64,000 bases of DNA from Ruminococcus sp. (GTDB taxonomy: Bacteria; Bacillota; Clostridia; Lachnospirales; Lachnospiraceae), in the NCBI GenBank assembly GCA_013911065.1, contig JACERV010000004.1, positions 1-64,000 on the forward strand, given 5' to 3'. The translations under genes were made by a program, and so were the position numbers. The notes below the pieces were generated by a model that was not told where the DNA came from, did not search any database, and saw only the letters and a program-made list of their open reading frames with translations. This document shows positions 7,014-15,534 of this stretch, piece by piece; position 1 is the first letter of the stretch; each line of letters opens with the position of its first letter.

Positions 7014-7952
7014 ATGTCAAATGTATATGAGAAAGCCACTGCTCCAACTTTATACTTCATTGGAGTGACAACGGGGCAGTCCTCTATTATGAAGGTCTTT
7101 CCAACGTGGGCGGAGGCACTTGGATTAAAGGATGCCGTCATCAAAGGAATTGACTTTGCCCCCCATTCTTCTGCTGAGGAATACCGTGAAGCAGTTACAT
7201 TTATTAAGAATGATCCACTTTCCATGGGAGCACTTGTTACTACGCATAAAATTGATTTATTTAACACCTGTAAGGATTTATTTGAATATGTAGACCCATA
7301 TGCAGAAAAGCTGGGAGAGGTTTCCTCCATTTCAAAAAAAGACGGTAAACTGTGTGCACATGCAAAAGACCCGATTTCCAGCGGACTTGCACTGGAAAAC
7401 TTTGTACCCGAGAACTATTGGACAGATTACGACGGTGATGTACTGCTTCTCGGTGCGGGCGGAAGTACACTTGCAATGTCCGTGTATTTTTCCCAGGAGG
7501 AATTTGGTGACAACGTTCCTAAGAAAATCATCATTGCAAACAGAAGCGTTCCCCGCCTGGAGTCTGCAAAAGCAATCCTGGATGGCATTCATCCTGATAT
7601 TAAATTTGAATATATCCACAACCCTTCACCGGAAGATAATGATAAGACACTGGCTTCCTTAAAACCTCATTCTCTCATTGTAAATGCCACCGGACTGGGA
7701 AAAGATGGACCGGGATCCCCTCTTACGGATGGCTGTATTTTCCCAAACGACAGTCTTGTATGGGAAATCAATTACCGCGGAGACTTATTATTTAAATATC
7801 AGGCAGAGGCTCAGGCAGCAGAGAAAAACCTTCACGTGGAAGATGGCTGGATTTATTTCATTCACGGCTGGACACAAGTCATTTCCGAAGTCTTCCATAT
7901 TGATATCCAGGGTGACTTACTAAATAAATTGAGCGACATCGCTAAATCATAA
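7014..7952 (+). CDS. AroE-like shikimate/quinate-type dehydrogenase
   Basis: A 312-aa protein of the shikimate dehydrogenase fold. The substrate-domain lysine is seen in ALVTTHKID, and an Asp follows in HAKDPISSG, where true AroE has NTD. The Rossmann part carries LLGAGGSTLA, an IANRS turn and VNATGLG. The C-terminal FIHGWTQVISEVF resembles the AroE active-site Gln helix. It is longer and more divergent than AroE, and it leads a catabolic operon, so biosynthesis of aromatic amino acids is unlikely. I start it at 7014, because the upstream ATG at 6993 is itself part of the AAAGGA ribosome site. Substrate unknown; probably a cyclic or open-chain sugar acid. Confidence 0.75.
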   Translation: MSNVYEKATAPTLYFIGVTTGQSSIMKVFPTWAEALGLKDAVIKGIDFAPHSSAEEYREAVTFIKNDPLSMGALVTTHKIDLFNTCKDLFEYVDPYAEKLGEVSSISKKDGKLCAHAKDPISSGLALENFVPENYWTDYDGDVLLLGAGGSTLAMSVYFSQEEFGDNVPKKIIIANRSVPRLESAKAILDGIHPDIKFEYIHNPSPEDNDKTLASLKPHSLIVNATGLGKDGPGSPLTDGCIFPNDSLVWEINYRGDLLFKYQAEAQAAEKNLHVEDGWIYFIHGWTQVISEVFHIDIQGDLLNKLSDIAKS

Positions 7953-7965
7953 GGAGGACAGATTC

Positions 7966-8544
7966 ATGAACAACTTTAACTGGGATACCAGCTTTCTGGT
8001 AGACTTTGATTTACAGACAGGGGAGTCCAAAACATCCGAGGTTACCAAACGGTATCTCTCTCAAATGAAAACTATGTTCAGTGACACAGAAGCCGTTGAA
8101 AAAATTTTAGAAAACGAAGACCCTGTCATCTATGAATTTCATGAGCTTGGATTTCCTGAAGAGGCCGGACATATTGCGTTCGGAACCTCTATTGTCCATC
8201 CTGGGACGATTGGAAATGAATATTACATGACAAAGGGCCACTTTCACACTATTTTGGAGACTGCCGAAGTGTACTACACATTAAGCGGAGAAGGCTATAT
8301 GATCATGGAAAACCCCGAGGGGGACACCCTGGAGGTTCCGCTTAGAAAAGGTGAAGCCATCTATGTTCCAAAGCGCTATGCACACAGATCCGTCAACACC
8401 GGCAATGTCCCTCTTGTTATGTTCTTTAGTTTCGGTGCTGAGGCGGGACATGATTATGGAACGATTGAAACAAAGGGATATCACAAACTCATTGTTGAAG
8501 AGGACGGAAAACCCGCAATTATTGATAATCCACACTGGAAATAG
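7966..8544 (+). CDS. cupin-type glucose-6-phosphate isomerase family protein
   Basis: A 192-aa protein of the archaeal-type phosphoglucose isomerase cupin family (PF06560). Metal-binding residues fit the family: MTKGHFHTILETAEVYY gives two His and a Glu, and the second cupin block VPKRYAHRSVNTG gives the third His. The LSGEGYMIM strand is characteristic. These enzymes interconvert aldose and ketose 6-phosphates through a metal-bound enediol. The gene begins 13 bases after the AroE-like gene with AGGAGG upstream. In this operon the substrate may be a sugar-acid-pathway phosphate rather than glucose 6-phosphate. Confidence 0.82.
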   Translation: MNNFNWDTSFLVDFDLQTGESKTSEVTKRYLSQMKTMFSDTEAVEKILENEDPVIYEFHELGFPEEAGHIAFGTSIVHPGTIGNEYYMTKGHFHTILETAEVYYTLSGEGYMIMENPEGDTLEVPLRKGEAIYVPKRYAHRSVNTGNVPLVMFFSFGAEAGHDYGTIETKGYHKLIVEEDGKPAIIDNPHWK

Positions 8545-8555
8545 GCGGACAGCAT

Positions 8556-9524
8556 ATGAAAGAAATTATAACAGTAACAGGTCCCATTACATCAGAAGAA
8601 TTAGGCTTTTGCCAATGCCATGAACATATTGCATTAAGTAAAGGAAAATCTTATGACATAAATCCGGCTCTGTGTATTGACAATATGGGAAAAAGCCTGG
8701 AAGAAGTGAAACGGTATAAATCTGCCGGGGGAGATTCTTTCATAGAGGCCCAGCCATGCGGCTGCAATCGTATGACCGAAGAGCTCAAAACCCTCTCAAA
8801 AAAATCCGGCGTGCACATTATTGCTTCCACTGGCTTTCATAAGTTCTCCTTCTATCCCGATAAACATTGGATACACTCCATCTCCACACCAGAACTGGAA
8901 GAACTATTTGTCCAGGAAGTGACCAATGGGATGTATACAGATGCTGACCGTACATATCCGACCGTACAATGTGAGTCAAAAGCCGGAATCATTAAGACAG
9001 CTTACGATACCGAGGGGCTGAGCCCCCGGTATAAGAAACTATTTCAGGCTGCTGCCGGGGCTTCTTTGAAGACCGGGCGGATCCTCATGATTCACGTGGA
9101 GCAGGATACCTCTCCGGCTCTGCTGCTGGATTTCCTTCTCAGTCTGGGGGTAAAACCAGAAAATCTAATCTTTTGCCATATGGACAGAGCGTGCAAAGAC
9201 ATTAAAACCCATGAGGATATCTTAAAAAAAGGCTCTTACCTGGAGTTTGATACGATTGGACGCTTCAAATATCACAGTGACGAGCATGAAATACAGCTTA
9301 TACAGTCCCTCATCAGACTGGGATTCCAGGAGCAGCTTTTATATTCCCTGGATACCACAAGTGAAAAGCTCAAATCTTACAATCCCCATGGTATTGGATT
9401 AGATTATATATTAACAACATTCAACAATTCCTTAAGGCTTTCCGGAATTTCTGAAGATATCATCCATAAGATTTCCGTAGAAAACCCGGCACGTATACTG
9501 ACCGGAAGTGCTTTTGGACCTTAA
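8556..9524 (+). CDS. phosphotriesterase-family hydrolase, probable sugar lactonase
   Basis: A 322-aa amidohydrolase of the phosphotriesterase (PHP/PLL) branch. The N-terminal metal motif is seen as CHEHI near residue 21, a bridging lysine candidate in KAGIIK, metal-ligand regions in MIHVEQ and CHMDR, and an Asp in SLDTT near the end. One metal-site His (usually TH) is replaced by the VEQ context, so details may differ. Characterised bacterial relatives hydrolyse phosphorylated aldono-lactones, which fits an operon with a KDPG-type aldolase. It starts 11 bases after the isomerase gene. The lactonase role is an inference from family and context. Confidence 0.75.
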   Translation: MKEIITVTGPITSEELGFCQCHEHIALSKGKSYDINPALCIDNMGKSLEEVKRYKSAGGDSFIEAQPCGCNRMTEELKTLSKKSGVHIIASTGFHKFSFYPDKHWIHSISTPELEELFVQEVTNGMYTDADRTYPTVQCESKAGIIKTAYDTEGLSPRYKKLFQAAAGASLKTGRILMIHVEQDTSPALLLDFLLSLGVKPENLIFCHMDRACKDIKTHEDILKKGSYLEFDTIGRFKYHSDEHEIQLIQSLIRLGFQEQLLYSLDTTSEKLKSYNPHGIGLDYILTTFNNSLRLSGISEDIIHKISVENPARILTGSAFGP

Positions 9525-9544
9525 AGAAAAGGAGTGAACCCATT

Positions 9545-10180
9545 ATGAACGAAACAAACTTATTAGCACAAGTTGCAGAAAAGAAGATTGTACCTGTTGT
9601 CAAATTAGACAGTACTTCTGATGCGAAGCCTCTTGGCGAAGCTTTATGTGCAGGAGGACTTCCTGTGGCTGAGGTGACCTTCCGTACAGATGCAGCGGAA
9701 GAATCCATTCGAATTATGAAGAATGAATTTCCTGAAATGATGGTCGGCGCAGGCACAGTCGTAAATGTAGAACAGGCAAAACGGGCACTGGATGCAGGTG
9801 CCTCATTTCTGGTATCTCCAGGAATCAGCCGCACCGTGGTAGAATTTGCCCTGGACAACAAACTTCCTGTTTTCCCGGGAACCTGCACCCCTTCTGAAGT
9901 CATGATTGCAATGGAGTATGGACTCTCCCTTGTAAAATTCTTCCCGGCTGAACAGTACGGCGGCCTGAACACAATCAAAGCCCTTGCCGCTCCATTTCCG
10001 GCTATGAAATTCATGCCCACAGGAGGAATCAATGCTTCTAACATTTTAGATTTCCTGGCTTTTGACAGGATTATTGCCTGCGGCGGAAGCTGGATGGTAA
10101 AGGACAGCCTTATTAAGGAAGGAAACTTTGCAGAGGTCACCCGTCTGACCGCGGAAGCAGTTACACTTGTATCAAAGTAA
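9545..10180 (+). CDS. eda: 2-keto-3-deoxy-sugar-phosphate (KDPG/KHG) aldolase
   Basis: A 211-aa class I aldolase that cleaves 2-keto-3-deoxy-phosphogluconate or a related compound to pyruvate plus an aldehyde. The Schiff-base lysine lies in SLVKFFPAE, the catalytic glutamate in VAEVTFRT, and the phosphate loop in MPTGGINASN. GTVVNVEQA and SPGISR are further family blocks. A GGAG site precedes the ATG. It gives the operon its central C-C bond cleavage step. Whether the substrate is KDPG, KHG or a pentonate-derived 2-keto-3-deoxy acid is not visible. Confidence 0.88.
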   Translation: MNETNLLAQVAEKKIVPVVKLDSTSDAKPLGEALCAGGLPVAEVTFRTDAAEESIRIMKNEFPEMMVGAGTVVNVEQAKRALDAGASFLVSPGISRTVVEFALDNKLPVFPGTCTPSEVMIAMEYGLSLVKFFPAEQYGGLNTIKALAAPFPAMKFMPTGGINASNILDFLAFDRIIACGGSWMVKDSLIKEGNFAEVTRLTAEAVTLVSK

Positions 10181-10185
10181 AATAC

Positions 10186-10246
10186 CTCACGGGCAGCCGC
10201 CAAATGGATATGCAGGTATATCCGCCTGACCTGCTGCCTTCGTGAG
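10186..10246 (+). other. intercistronic hairpin between aldolase and dehydrogenase genes
   Basis: CTCACGGGCAGC (10186-10197) pairs with GCTGCC-TT-CGTGAG (10233-10246), a 12-bp stem with a two-base bulge. No U-tract follows, so it is more likely an RNA-stability or processing element than a terminator. The next gene follows 24 bases later with AGGAGG. Confidence 0.5.
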
Positions 10247-10270
10247 AATTAACAGGAGGTATTTATTCCT

Positions 10271-11224
10271 ATGAAAATATTAGTAACACCAACTTCCTTA
10301 CAGCCAAATAAGGGCGGTGAGGCGTTAAAAGTGTTGCAGGAATTCTCGAATGACCTTGTATTCAATGAATTAGGCCGTCCTTTAACAGAAGATGAGTTAA
10401 TCCCTCTATTAAAAGACTGCGCCGGATATGTGGCAGGCCTGGACTATGTCACGGAAAAGGTCATCAGCTCCTGCCCGAATCTCAAAGTCATCTCCCGCTA
10501 CGGTGCCGGATATGACCGGGTTGACATTGCTGCTGCCAAAGCCAAGGGAATCCCGGTAACAAACACTCCCGGAGTAAATGCAGAAGCTGTAGGGGAGCTT
10601 GCCTTCTCCCTGATTCTGTCCCTGGCCAGAAGGATTCCCTATCTGAATCAGTCCACACGCAGCGGCGGATGGGTCCGTTCTACAGGTATGGAGTTAAAAG
10701 GAAAAACCATTGGAATCATGGGGCTTGGTGCGATTGGAAAGGTGGTTGCAAGATGTGCAGGAGGATTTGAAATGAACGTCCTGGCCTATGATCCTTATGT
10801 AGATAAGGCTTACTGTGCTGAGCACAAGATTAGAGTCTGCACCTTTGATGAAGTGATAGAGGAAGCAGATGTGATCAGCCTTCACCTTCCCCTTACAGAT
10901 TCCACCAGGCATCTCATCAACAGTGATACCATTGCCCATATGAAATCATCTGCAATACTTATCAATACTTCAAGAGGCGGAATTATTGATGAAGATGCTG
11001 CCTATTATGCGTTAAAAGAATCCAGGCTGGGAGGACTGGGCCTGGACGCATTCGAGATTGAGCCGCCCACGGAATCCAAACTGTTCGAACTGGACAATGT
11101 GGTGGTAACCCCACACACCGGTGCCCATACAAAAGAAGCCACTGAAAACATGGCTTACGGTTCTATCAAGAACCTTGTTGATGTTTTAAGCGGAAATGAA
11201 TGTCCGTTTATTGTCAACAGATAA
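10271..11224 (+). CDS. D-isomer-specific 2-hydroxyacid dehydrogenase
   Basis: A 317-aa NAD-dependent dehydrogenase of the phosphoglycerate dehydrogenase family without the regulatory ACT domain. It has ISRYGAGYD near residue 75, GIMGLGAIGKV for NAD binding, the catalytic Arg in INTSRGG, Glu in FEIEPP and His in TPHTGAH. Last gene of the operon. It may oxidise or reduce a 2-hydroxy acid, for example the 2-keto/2-hydroxy step feeding the aldolase, or it may recycle a pathway product such as glycerate or hydroxypyruvate. The exact substrate is not determined. Confidence 0.85.
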   Translation: MKILVTPTSLQPNKGGEALKVLQEFSNDLVFNELGRPLTEDELIPLLKDCAGYVAGLDYVTEKVISSCPNLKVISRYGAGYDRVDIAAAKAKGIPVTNTPGVNAEAVGELAFSLILSLARRIPYLNQSTRSGGWVRSTGMELKGKTIGIMGLGAIGKVVARCAGGFEMNVLAYDPYVDKAYCAEHKIRVCTFDEVIEEADVISLHLPLTDSTRHLINSDTIAHMKSSAILINTSRGGIIDEDAAYYALKESRLGGLGLDAFEIEPPTESKLFELDNVVVTPHTGAHTKEATENMAYGSIKNLVDVLSGNECPFIVNR

Positions 11225-11229
11225 CGAAA

Positions 11230-11278
11230 AAGGACTATTGCTTTCGTAGATTTTTCATCTATCTTTGCAATAGTCCTT
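11230..11278. terminator. bidirectional terminator between convergent operons
   Basis: AAGGACTATTGC and GCAATAGTCCTT arms, 12 bp perfect, with a long AT-rich loop and T-rich flanks on both strands. It separates the sugar-acid operon from the MFS gene on the other strand. Confidence 0.75.
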
Positions 11279-11289
11279 CTTCATTTCAT

Positions 11290-12480
11290 TTATTTCTTCG
11301 GATTTTTTTGCAGTAATACTAATATAAGTGCAATCACGCAAGTTACAGCCGCCAGCAGGAAAGATGCTGTGTAAACGCCGTTTTTGATAAGCAGGTTAGA
11401 AATAATCGGGAAGACCAGAGCCGATGTTCCAAATCCTACCATAACACATCCATAATTAAGTCCTATATGTTTTGTCCCGAAATTATCCGCAGTAATTGCC
11501 GGGTAAACACCTGCCGCTCCTCCGAAACCAAAGGCAATTGCAGCGATACATATTAAAAACAGCACGCCTTGGGCAATAATCATTGTCAAAATTGATGCTA
11601 TCGTAATGAGAATAATCCCACATACCGCCCGCTTACGGCCAATCAAGTCTGAAATCCAGGATGTAAGCAACCTCCCCGCAGCACTTGCAATTCCTGTAAT
11701 CATAACCCCCAGAACAGCCAGTTGGCTTGACAGCCCGCGCTCTGCACCAAGGGTAATAAACAGAGGATTCAGGATGAAATAGGCCGGAAGAATGCAAAAC
11801 AATGATAATGCAATGAGATAAAACTGACCAGTTTTCAACATTTCTGATGTTGTATATTGTCTTTTAGTTGCCTGCACCTTCGCCGCAACAAATCCAGGCG
11901 GAACATAACCTGCAGGAGGATTATCAATACGTAATGCGCACAGCACACAGAGAACCAAAAAAATGATTCCATAAGTTCTAAAAGTAAACGGGACGCCGGA
12001 GTCCGCAAGCATAGAGCTTGTAGCCGGTGCAAAGATTACAAGAGAAAAACCAAAAGCTGCTACCATAAACCCTGTGGCAAATCCACGCTTGTCCGGAAAC
12101 CATTTTTGAATAACGGAAACAGTCGCCGTATACACGGTTCCCACACCAAAGCCGCCTACCACACCATATGTAATATAAACAAGCCAGGGACTTTCCTGAG
12201 TGACAAATGAGGTAAGAATCATTCCGAGGCTGAGCAGCACACTTCCCGCCACCGTCACAATCTTAGGCCCCGCCTTATCCTGGGCTTTCCCTCCTACAAT
12301 AATTCCAAGAACAAATACCGACAGCATAATAGATGATGTTAAAGCTGCCTTGGACGGATCCCATGCAAGGTACTCTGCTACAGGACCTTTAAAAACACTC
12401 CACATATAAATAATACCGGCACAAAGCTGAATCAGCATACCGAATACCAACACTCCATATCGATTCTTAACAGATTTCAT
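11290..12480 (-). CDS. OxlT-like MFS transporter
   Basis: A 396-aa, 12-segment major facilitator of the oxalate/formate antiporter (OFA) family. The family start is clear (GMLIQLCAGIIYMWSVFKGPV), and helix 4/5 carries GFGVGTVYTATVSVIQKWFPDKRG, the OxlT signature region. OFA members carry small mono- and dicarboxylates and do not all transport oxalate. It is the last gene of the T-box operon, 91 bases after the NhaC gene, so it may carry an organic acid made from an amino acid. Part of its expression could come from a promoter in that gap; I could not identify one. Confidence 0.82.
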   Translation of the reverse strand: MKSVKNRYGVLVFGMLIQLCAGIIYMWSVFKGPVAEYLAWDPSKAALTSSIMLSVFVLGIIVGGKAQDKAGPKIVTVAGSVLLSLGMILTSFVTQESPWLVYITYGVVGGFGVGTVYTATVSVIQKWFPDKRGFATGFMVAAFGFSLVIFAPATSSMLADSGVPFTFRTYGIIFLVLCVLCALRIDNPPAGYVPPGFVAAKVQATKRQYTTSEMLKTGQFYLIALSLFCILPAYFILNPLFITLGAERGLSSQLAVLGVMITGIASAAGRLLTSWISDLIGRKRAVCGIILITIASILTMIIAQGVLFLICIAAIAFGFGGAAGVYPAITADNFGTKHIGLNYGCVMVGFGTSALVFPIISNLLIKNGVYTASFLLAAVTCVIALILVLLQKNPKK

Positions 12481-12571
12481 ATTCCTTTACCCTCTCTTCC
12501 TGCGTATTGTTTTGATTATATACTACACCAAATGCCTCGTAAAGCAGTATCTACAGGCATGCAACAATATA

Positions 12572-14008
12572 TCAAGGCTTTTTGACAGGTTTTCCACCCT
12601 CACCTTCATACTGGCGTCCCCATCCGGTCAGCACGGAGAATAAAAGCACCAGAAACAATATCCTACAATAGAACATCCCGGCCCCCACTGCTGTCAGTGA
12701 AAGAGGTTCAACAAAATCATATCCTTTTGTAAGCAAAGCGCCAATGAATACAAAAACACTTAGAAACGGCACGGTCAGCACAATTGCATTGGCAAAACCA
12801 TCAAGCAGATTCGACCGCCTGTATGGATGTAATCCCACACGTTTTCCTATTTCATTCTGCACTTTGCCAAAGGTGGTCATTGAAGCACTGGTGACGCCGC
12901 CAAAAAGCAGTGTTGTAAGGGAAATACCGAGCATCATAGCAAGTTCAGCACCACGGACCGTCTTACCTAATTTACTGTTGAGGATACCATTTGTGATTTT
13001 CTCAAGAGTACCCGCACCATTGAGTACCCCCATAATACCATAAACTGAAATAACCAGTGTAACTGTAGACATCATGCCCTGAATTCCATCTGTCAGAAAT
13101 CCCACCGGAGTTCCGTCTGCAACGGAAATAACATCCCGAAACGTCAGCAGACGAAATCCTAAGCCTATACCCGTCCCTAAAAGGATACCTATGGTAATAG
13201 CTTTATAAATATCACGGGTCTTAACTGCCACAATGAGCATTACTGCTACAGGAATAAGCATAACCAAAGTAGTAGGATTCATATTATTTACAAGAATATC
13301 CTTAGCTCCTTCCCCCACGGTTCCGCCCCCGCCAAAAATCCAGAACAGAATGAAAGAAATTGAACCTGCGGCAATGGAATATTTCAGCCTGCTGGAAACA
13401 CAGCCTCCAACATCGGCAAGCCCTTCCCGCTTTGTATATTCCTGAGTTCCGGCAGAAATAATGGTAGTGTCCGATATTGGTGCCAGGTTATCACCAAAAA
13501 CCGCTGCACTTACAAGTGCCCCTGCCAAGACAGAAGGATTACATCCCAGCAATACACCTGCAGGGTAGAAAATTGGGAAGCAGGTAAACATGGTTCCAAT
13601 GGATGACCCCGTAGCAGTAGAAATAATGCAGACAGTTAAAAATGTAAACGCGGTAAACAGTCCACCATTCACGCCCAGCAGGTCTGCAAGCCATACAAAG
13701 CCTGCCGAAATATTAGTAGATTTGATAAGCTGCGCAAAGATTCCGATAACGAAAAGTAAGACGGCAATCGGTACGGCTTCCTTAACCCCTTCATAAACCG
13801 AATCCCAAAAACGGCTGTAGTTCCCTTTCTTTACTAAGATTGCACCAATCATAAGTGCAACAAAGGCGCCCATTGCAAGTGCATACATTTCAAATGCCTT
13901 AAACACTATAAAATACAGTATGCAGAAAAATAAAAATATAACTACCGGAATAAACGAAACTCCCCATCCCCCTCTAAATTCAAGCTTTTTACTCTTATCC
14001 ATAAACAT
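12572..14008 (-). CDS. NhaC-family Na+/H+ antiporter or amino-acid transporter
   Basis: A 478-aa membrane protein with 11-13 predicted segments. It belongs to the NhaC superfamily: IPVAVLLFVIGIFAQLIKS, ATGSSIGTMFTCFPI, GDNLAPISDTTIISAGTQEY and LLFGGVTSASMTTFGK are typical blocks, including GDNLAPISDTT in the ion-binding region. Several NhaC proteins under T-box control in Bacillota are predicted amino-acid/sodium carriers rather than pH antiporters. This one is downstream of a T-box with a Trp-like specifier, so uptake or exchange of tryptophan or a derivative is plausible. Start: ATG with AAAGGAG. Confidence 0.85.
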   Translation of the reverse strand: MFMDKSKKLEFRGGWGVSFIPVVIFLFFCILYFIVFKAFEMYALAMGAFVALMIGAILVKKGNYSRFWDSVYEGVKEAVPIAVLLFVIGIFAQLIKSTNISAGFVWLADLLGVNGGLFTAFTFLTVCIISTATGSSIGTMFTCFPIFYPAGVLLGCNPSVLAGALVSAAVFGDNLAPISDTTIISAGTQEYTKREGLADVGGCVSSRLKYSIAAGSISFILFWIFGGGGTVGEGAKDILVNNMNPTTLVMLIPVAVMLIVAVKTRDIYKAITIGILLGTGIGLGFRLLTFRDVISVADGTPVGFLTDGIQGMMSTVTLVISVYGIMGVLNGAGTLEKITNGILNSKLGKTVRGAELAMMLGISLTTLLFGGVTSASMTTFGKVQNEIGKRVGLHPYRRSNLLDGFANAIVLTVPFLSVFVFIGALLTKGYDFVEPLSLTAVGAGMFYCRILFLVLLFSVLTGWGRQYEGEGGKPVKKP

Positions 14009-14032
14009 CTCCTTTTTGATATTTAACGTGTA

Positions 14033-15076
14033 TCATTTTTCATTTAAATTCATCTTCATAATATCTCTGTATTTCGAACCAACCGTGCGCTCCAGTTCAA
14101 AAGGCTCTCCGTCCAAAATTTTATAATTGTCCAGGAAACTCCTGATTTCTTCAATATCAGTATCCTCAAGTTCAAAGTCAAAGATTTGTGCATTTGAGTC
14201 CACATGCCGGGTGTTTCGGATTCCGACAATCGCAGCACCTACCCCAGCCTGACTTAATATATACTTTGCTGCGATGTGGGCAATTTTTACAGAGTATTTC
14301 TTTGCAATTTTATCCAGCAATAGCAAGAATTCCTGATAGCCGTCCCATCCCATTGTATCTTCAAGCACCTGGAAATATTTCACCTGAGAGCGTGTATCAG
14401 GCTGGGCCGGTGCCTGCCCGATCCATTTTTCTGCTAAGAAGCCGCCTGATAAGGTACCATAACATAACAAAGGAACACTTTTACTTTTGCAATACTCCAA
14501 AAGGCTTTTTTCCGGGCGTCTGTCAAAAACTGAATATTGGGTTTGGAAAGATGCTATCGGTATGCCGGCATCAATGATTTCGGCAAAATGCTTCGTATCA
14601 AAATTCGTAACAGCAATATTACGTATTTTCCCTTTCTCTTTTAACCTCTGCAGATAGCCCGCTGTTTCAAGGCAGCCGGGTACACTATAATCCCACCAGT
14701 GAAACTGCACCAAATCCAGTACATCCCGGTTCAGCCGGTTCAAGCTTCTGTCAATGATTTTTTCTGTGTACTCTTCATCCACCTCACTCAGCAAATTAAT
14801 GTCAGGCACATACTTTGTATGAATCTGGATTTTATCCGGCGAGATACTGCTATGCTTAAGCTCATTTACAAATTTACCGAGGAATTCCTCAACGCCTGTA
14901 TAGATATCCGCACAGTCAAAGGTTGTAAATCCTTTTTCCACAAGCATATGGAAGGCTCTCATGACATCCTTCATATCCAGTTCAGTTTTTAAACTATGTC
15001 CCTGGGATAACTGCCAGCACCCGTTGATAACCCGGCTAATCGTATAATCCTTTGCTAATTCAAATCTTTCCACCAT
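14033..15076 (-). CDS. aldo/keto reductase
   Basis: A 347-aa NADPH-dependent oxidoreductase of the AKR superfamily, TIM-barrel fold. The catalytic tetrad is visible: Asp in FDCADIYTG, Tyr in the same block, Lys in IHTKYVP and His in VQFHWWDYS. The C-terminal VGIRNTRHV is part of the cofactor site. I begin it at 15076 (MVERFEL), because AAGGAG lies at the right distance there; the ATG at 15190 would add 38 residues that overlap the preceding gene and have no family counterpart. It overlaps the end of the TIGR04076 gene by 17 bases, a sign of translational coupling. Confidence 0.85.
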   Translation of the reverse strand: MVERFELAKDYTISRVINGCWQLSQGHSLKTELDMKDVMRAFHMLVEKGFTTFDCADIYTGVEEFLGKFVNELKHSSISPDKIQIHTKYVPDINLLSEVDEEYTEKIIDRSLNRLNRDVLDLVQFHWWDYSVPGCLETAGYLQRLKEKGKIRNIAVTNFDTKHFAEIIDAGIPIASFQTQYSVFDRRPEKSLLEYCKSKSVPLLCYGTLSGGFLAEKWIGQAPAQPDTRSQVKYFQVLEDTMGWDGYQEFLLLLDKIAKKYSVKIAHIAAKYILSQAGVGAAIVGIRNTRHVDSNAQIFDFELEDTDIEEIRSFLDNYKILDGEPFELERTVGSKYRDIMKMNLNEK

Positions 15077-15419
15077 TATTTTCTTCTCCTTTATATATAC
15101 TTTCTGTTGTGCAGGCTGCGTGGCTGAATTCTCTCGTTCCCGTTCGGGTGATTTTGAATTTGGCGCCGCAATTTGGATCCGGGCAGGCAATCACACTGTC
15201 AGACAACATCCAGTCATTGGGATGCAGTGGACGCTGCTTTGCGGGCAGCAGCGGTAAAAGTGCGCTCAATGCATACATAGAGAATGAATTGTTTTCCGGA
15301 AAAACAATATCCTCTCCGGTTACTATAAAATAATCCCCTTCTTTGTGTCCACATACCATTGGTTTCTCAGAAGCAATGACCTCTACCTTTAAATCATAAA
15401 GGGTAAACTTATCATCCAT
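15060..15419 (-). CDS. TIGR04076 family small protein
   Basis: A 119-aa protein of the TIGR04076 family, function unknown. Recognisable parts are VCGHKEGDYFIV near residue 22, a middle block with MYALSALLPLLPAKQRPL, and a CPDPNCGAKFKITRTG tail that fits this family. The last 20 residues (SIYKGEENNGGKI) form a polar tail overlapping the aldo/keto reductase start. AAGGAGG lies upstream of the ATG. It is the first gene behind the T-box leader and so should be induced on amino-acid starvation. Confidence 0.75.
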   Translation of the reverse strand: MDDKFTLYDLKVEVIASEKPMVCGHKEGDYFIVTGEDIVFPENNSFSMYALSALLPLLPAKQRPLHPNDWMLSDSVIACPDPNCGAKFKITRTGTREFSHAACTTESIYKGEENNGGKI

Positions 15420-15461
15420 GATACAACCTCCTTTTCTTCTTCACCGCAGTACAGTGTCCTA

Positions 15462-15524
15462 TTAAAAATAAAGAGTCTGGCAATTCAGACTCTCGCGCCG
15501 AAGCGCGGTCGCTTTAGCGGCCAT
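15462..15524 (-). CDS. possible 20-aa leader peptide in the T-box 5' region
   Basis: ATG at 15522-15524 with AAAGGA close upstream, 20 codons starting MAAKATALRRES, and a stop inside a U-rich tract. It lies between the T-box terminator and the first gene. Its last codons overlap a second hairpin (GAGTCTG/CAGACTC) followed by TTTATTTTTAA. It contains no Trp codon, so it is not a classical Trp attenuator. It may be fortuitous; the ribosome site is only about 2 bases from the ATG. Confidence 0.25.
   Translation of the reverse strand: MAAKATALRRESLNCQTLYF
15464..15492 (-). terminator. second terminator-like hairpin after the T-box
   Basis: AGAGTCTG-AATTGC-CAGACTCT on the minus strand, followed by TTATTTTTAA. 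It comes after the T-box terminator and before the TIGR04076 gene, so it would add a second checkpoint, or act as the end of a short leader RNA. Confidence 0.5.
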
Positions 15525-15534
15525 TTTCCTTTAA

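Noticed and set aside
10186-10246. Hairpin as a terminator
   Set aside because: No U-tract follows and the next gene clearly belongs to the operon.
15077-15190. Longer N-terminus of the aldo/keto reductase
   Set aside because: It overlaps the TIGR04076 gene and lacks a ribosome site; the ATG at 15076 has AAGGAG.
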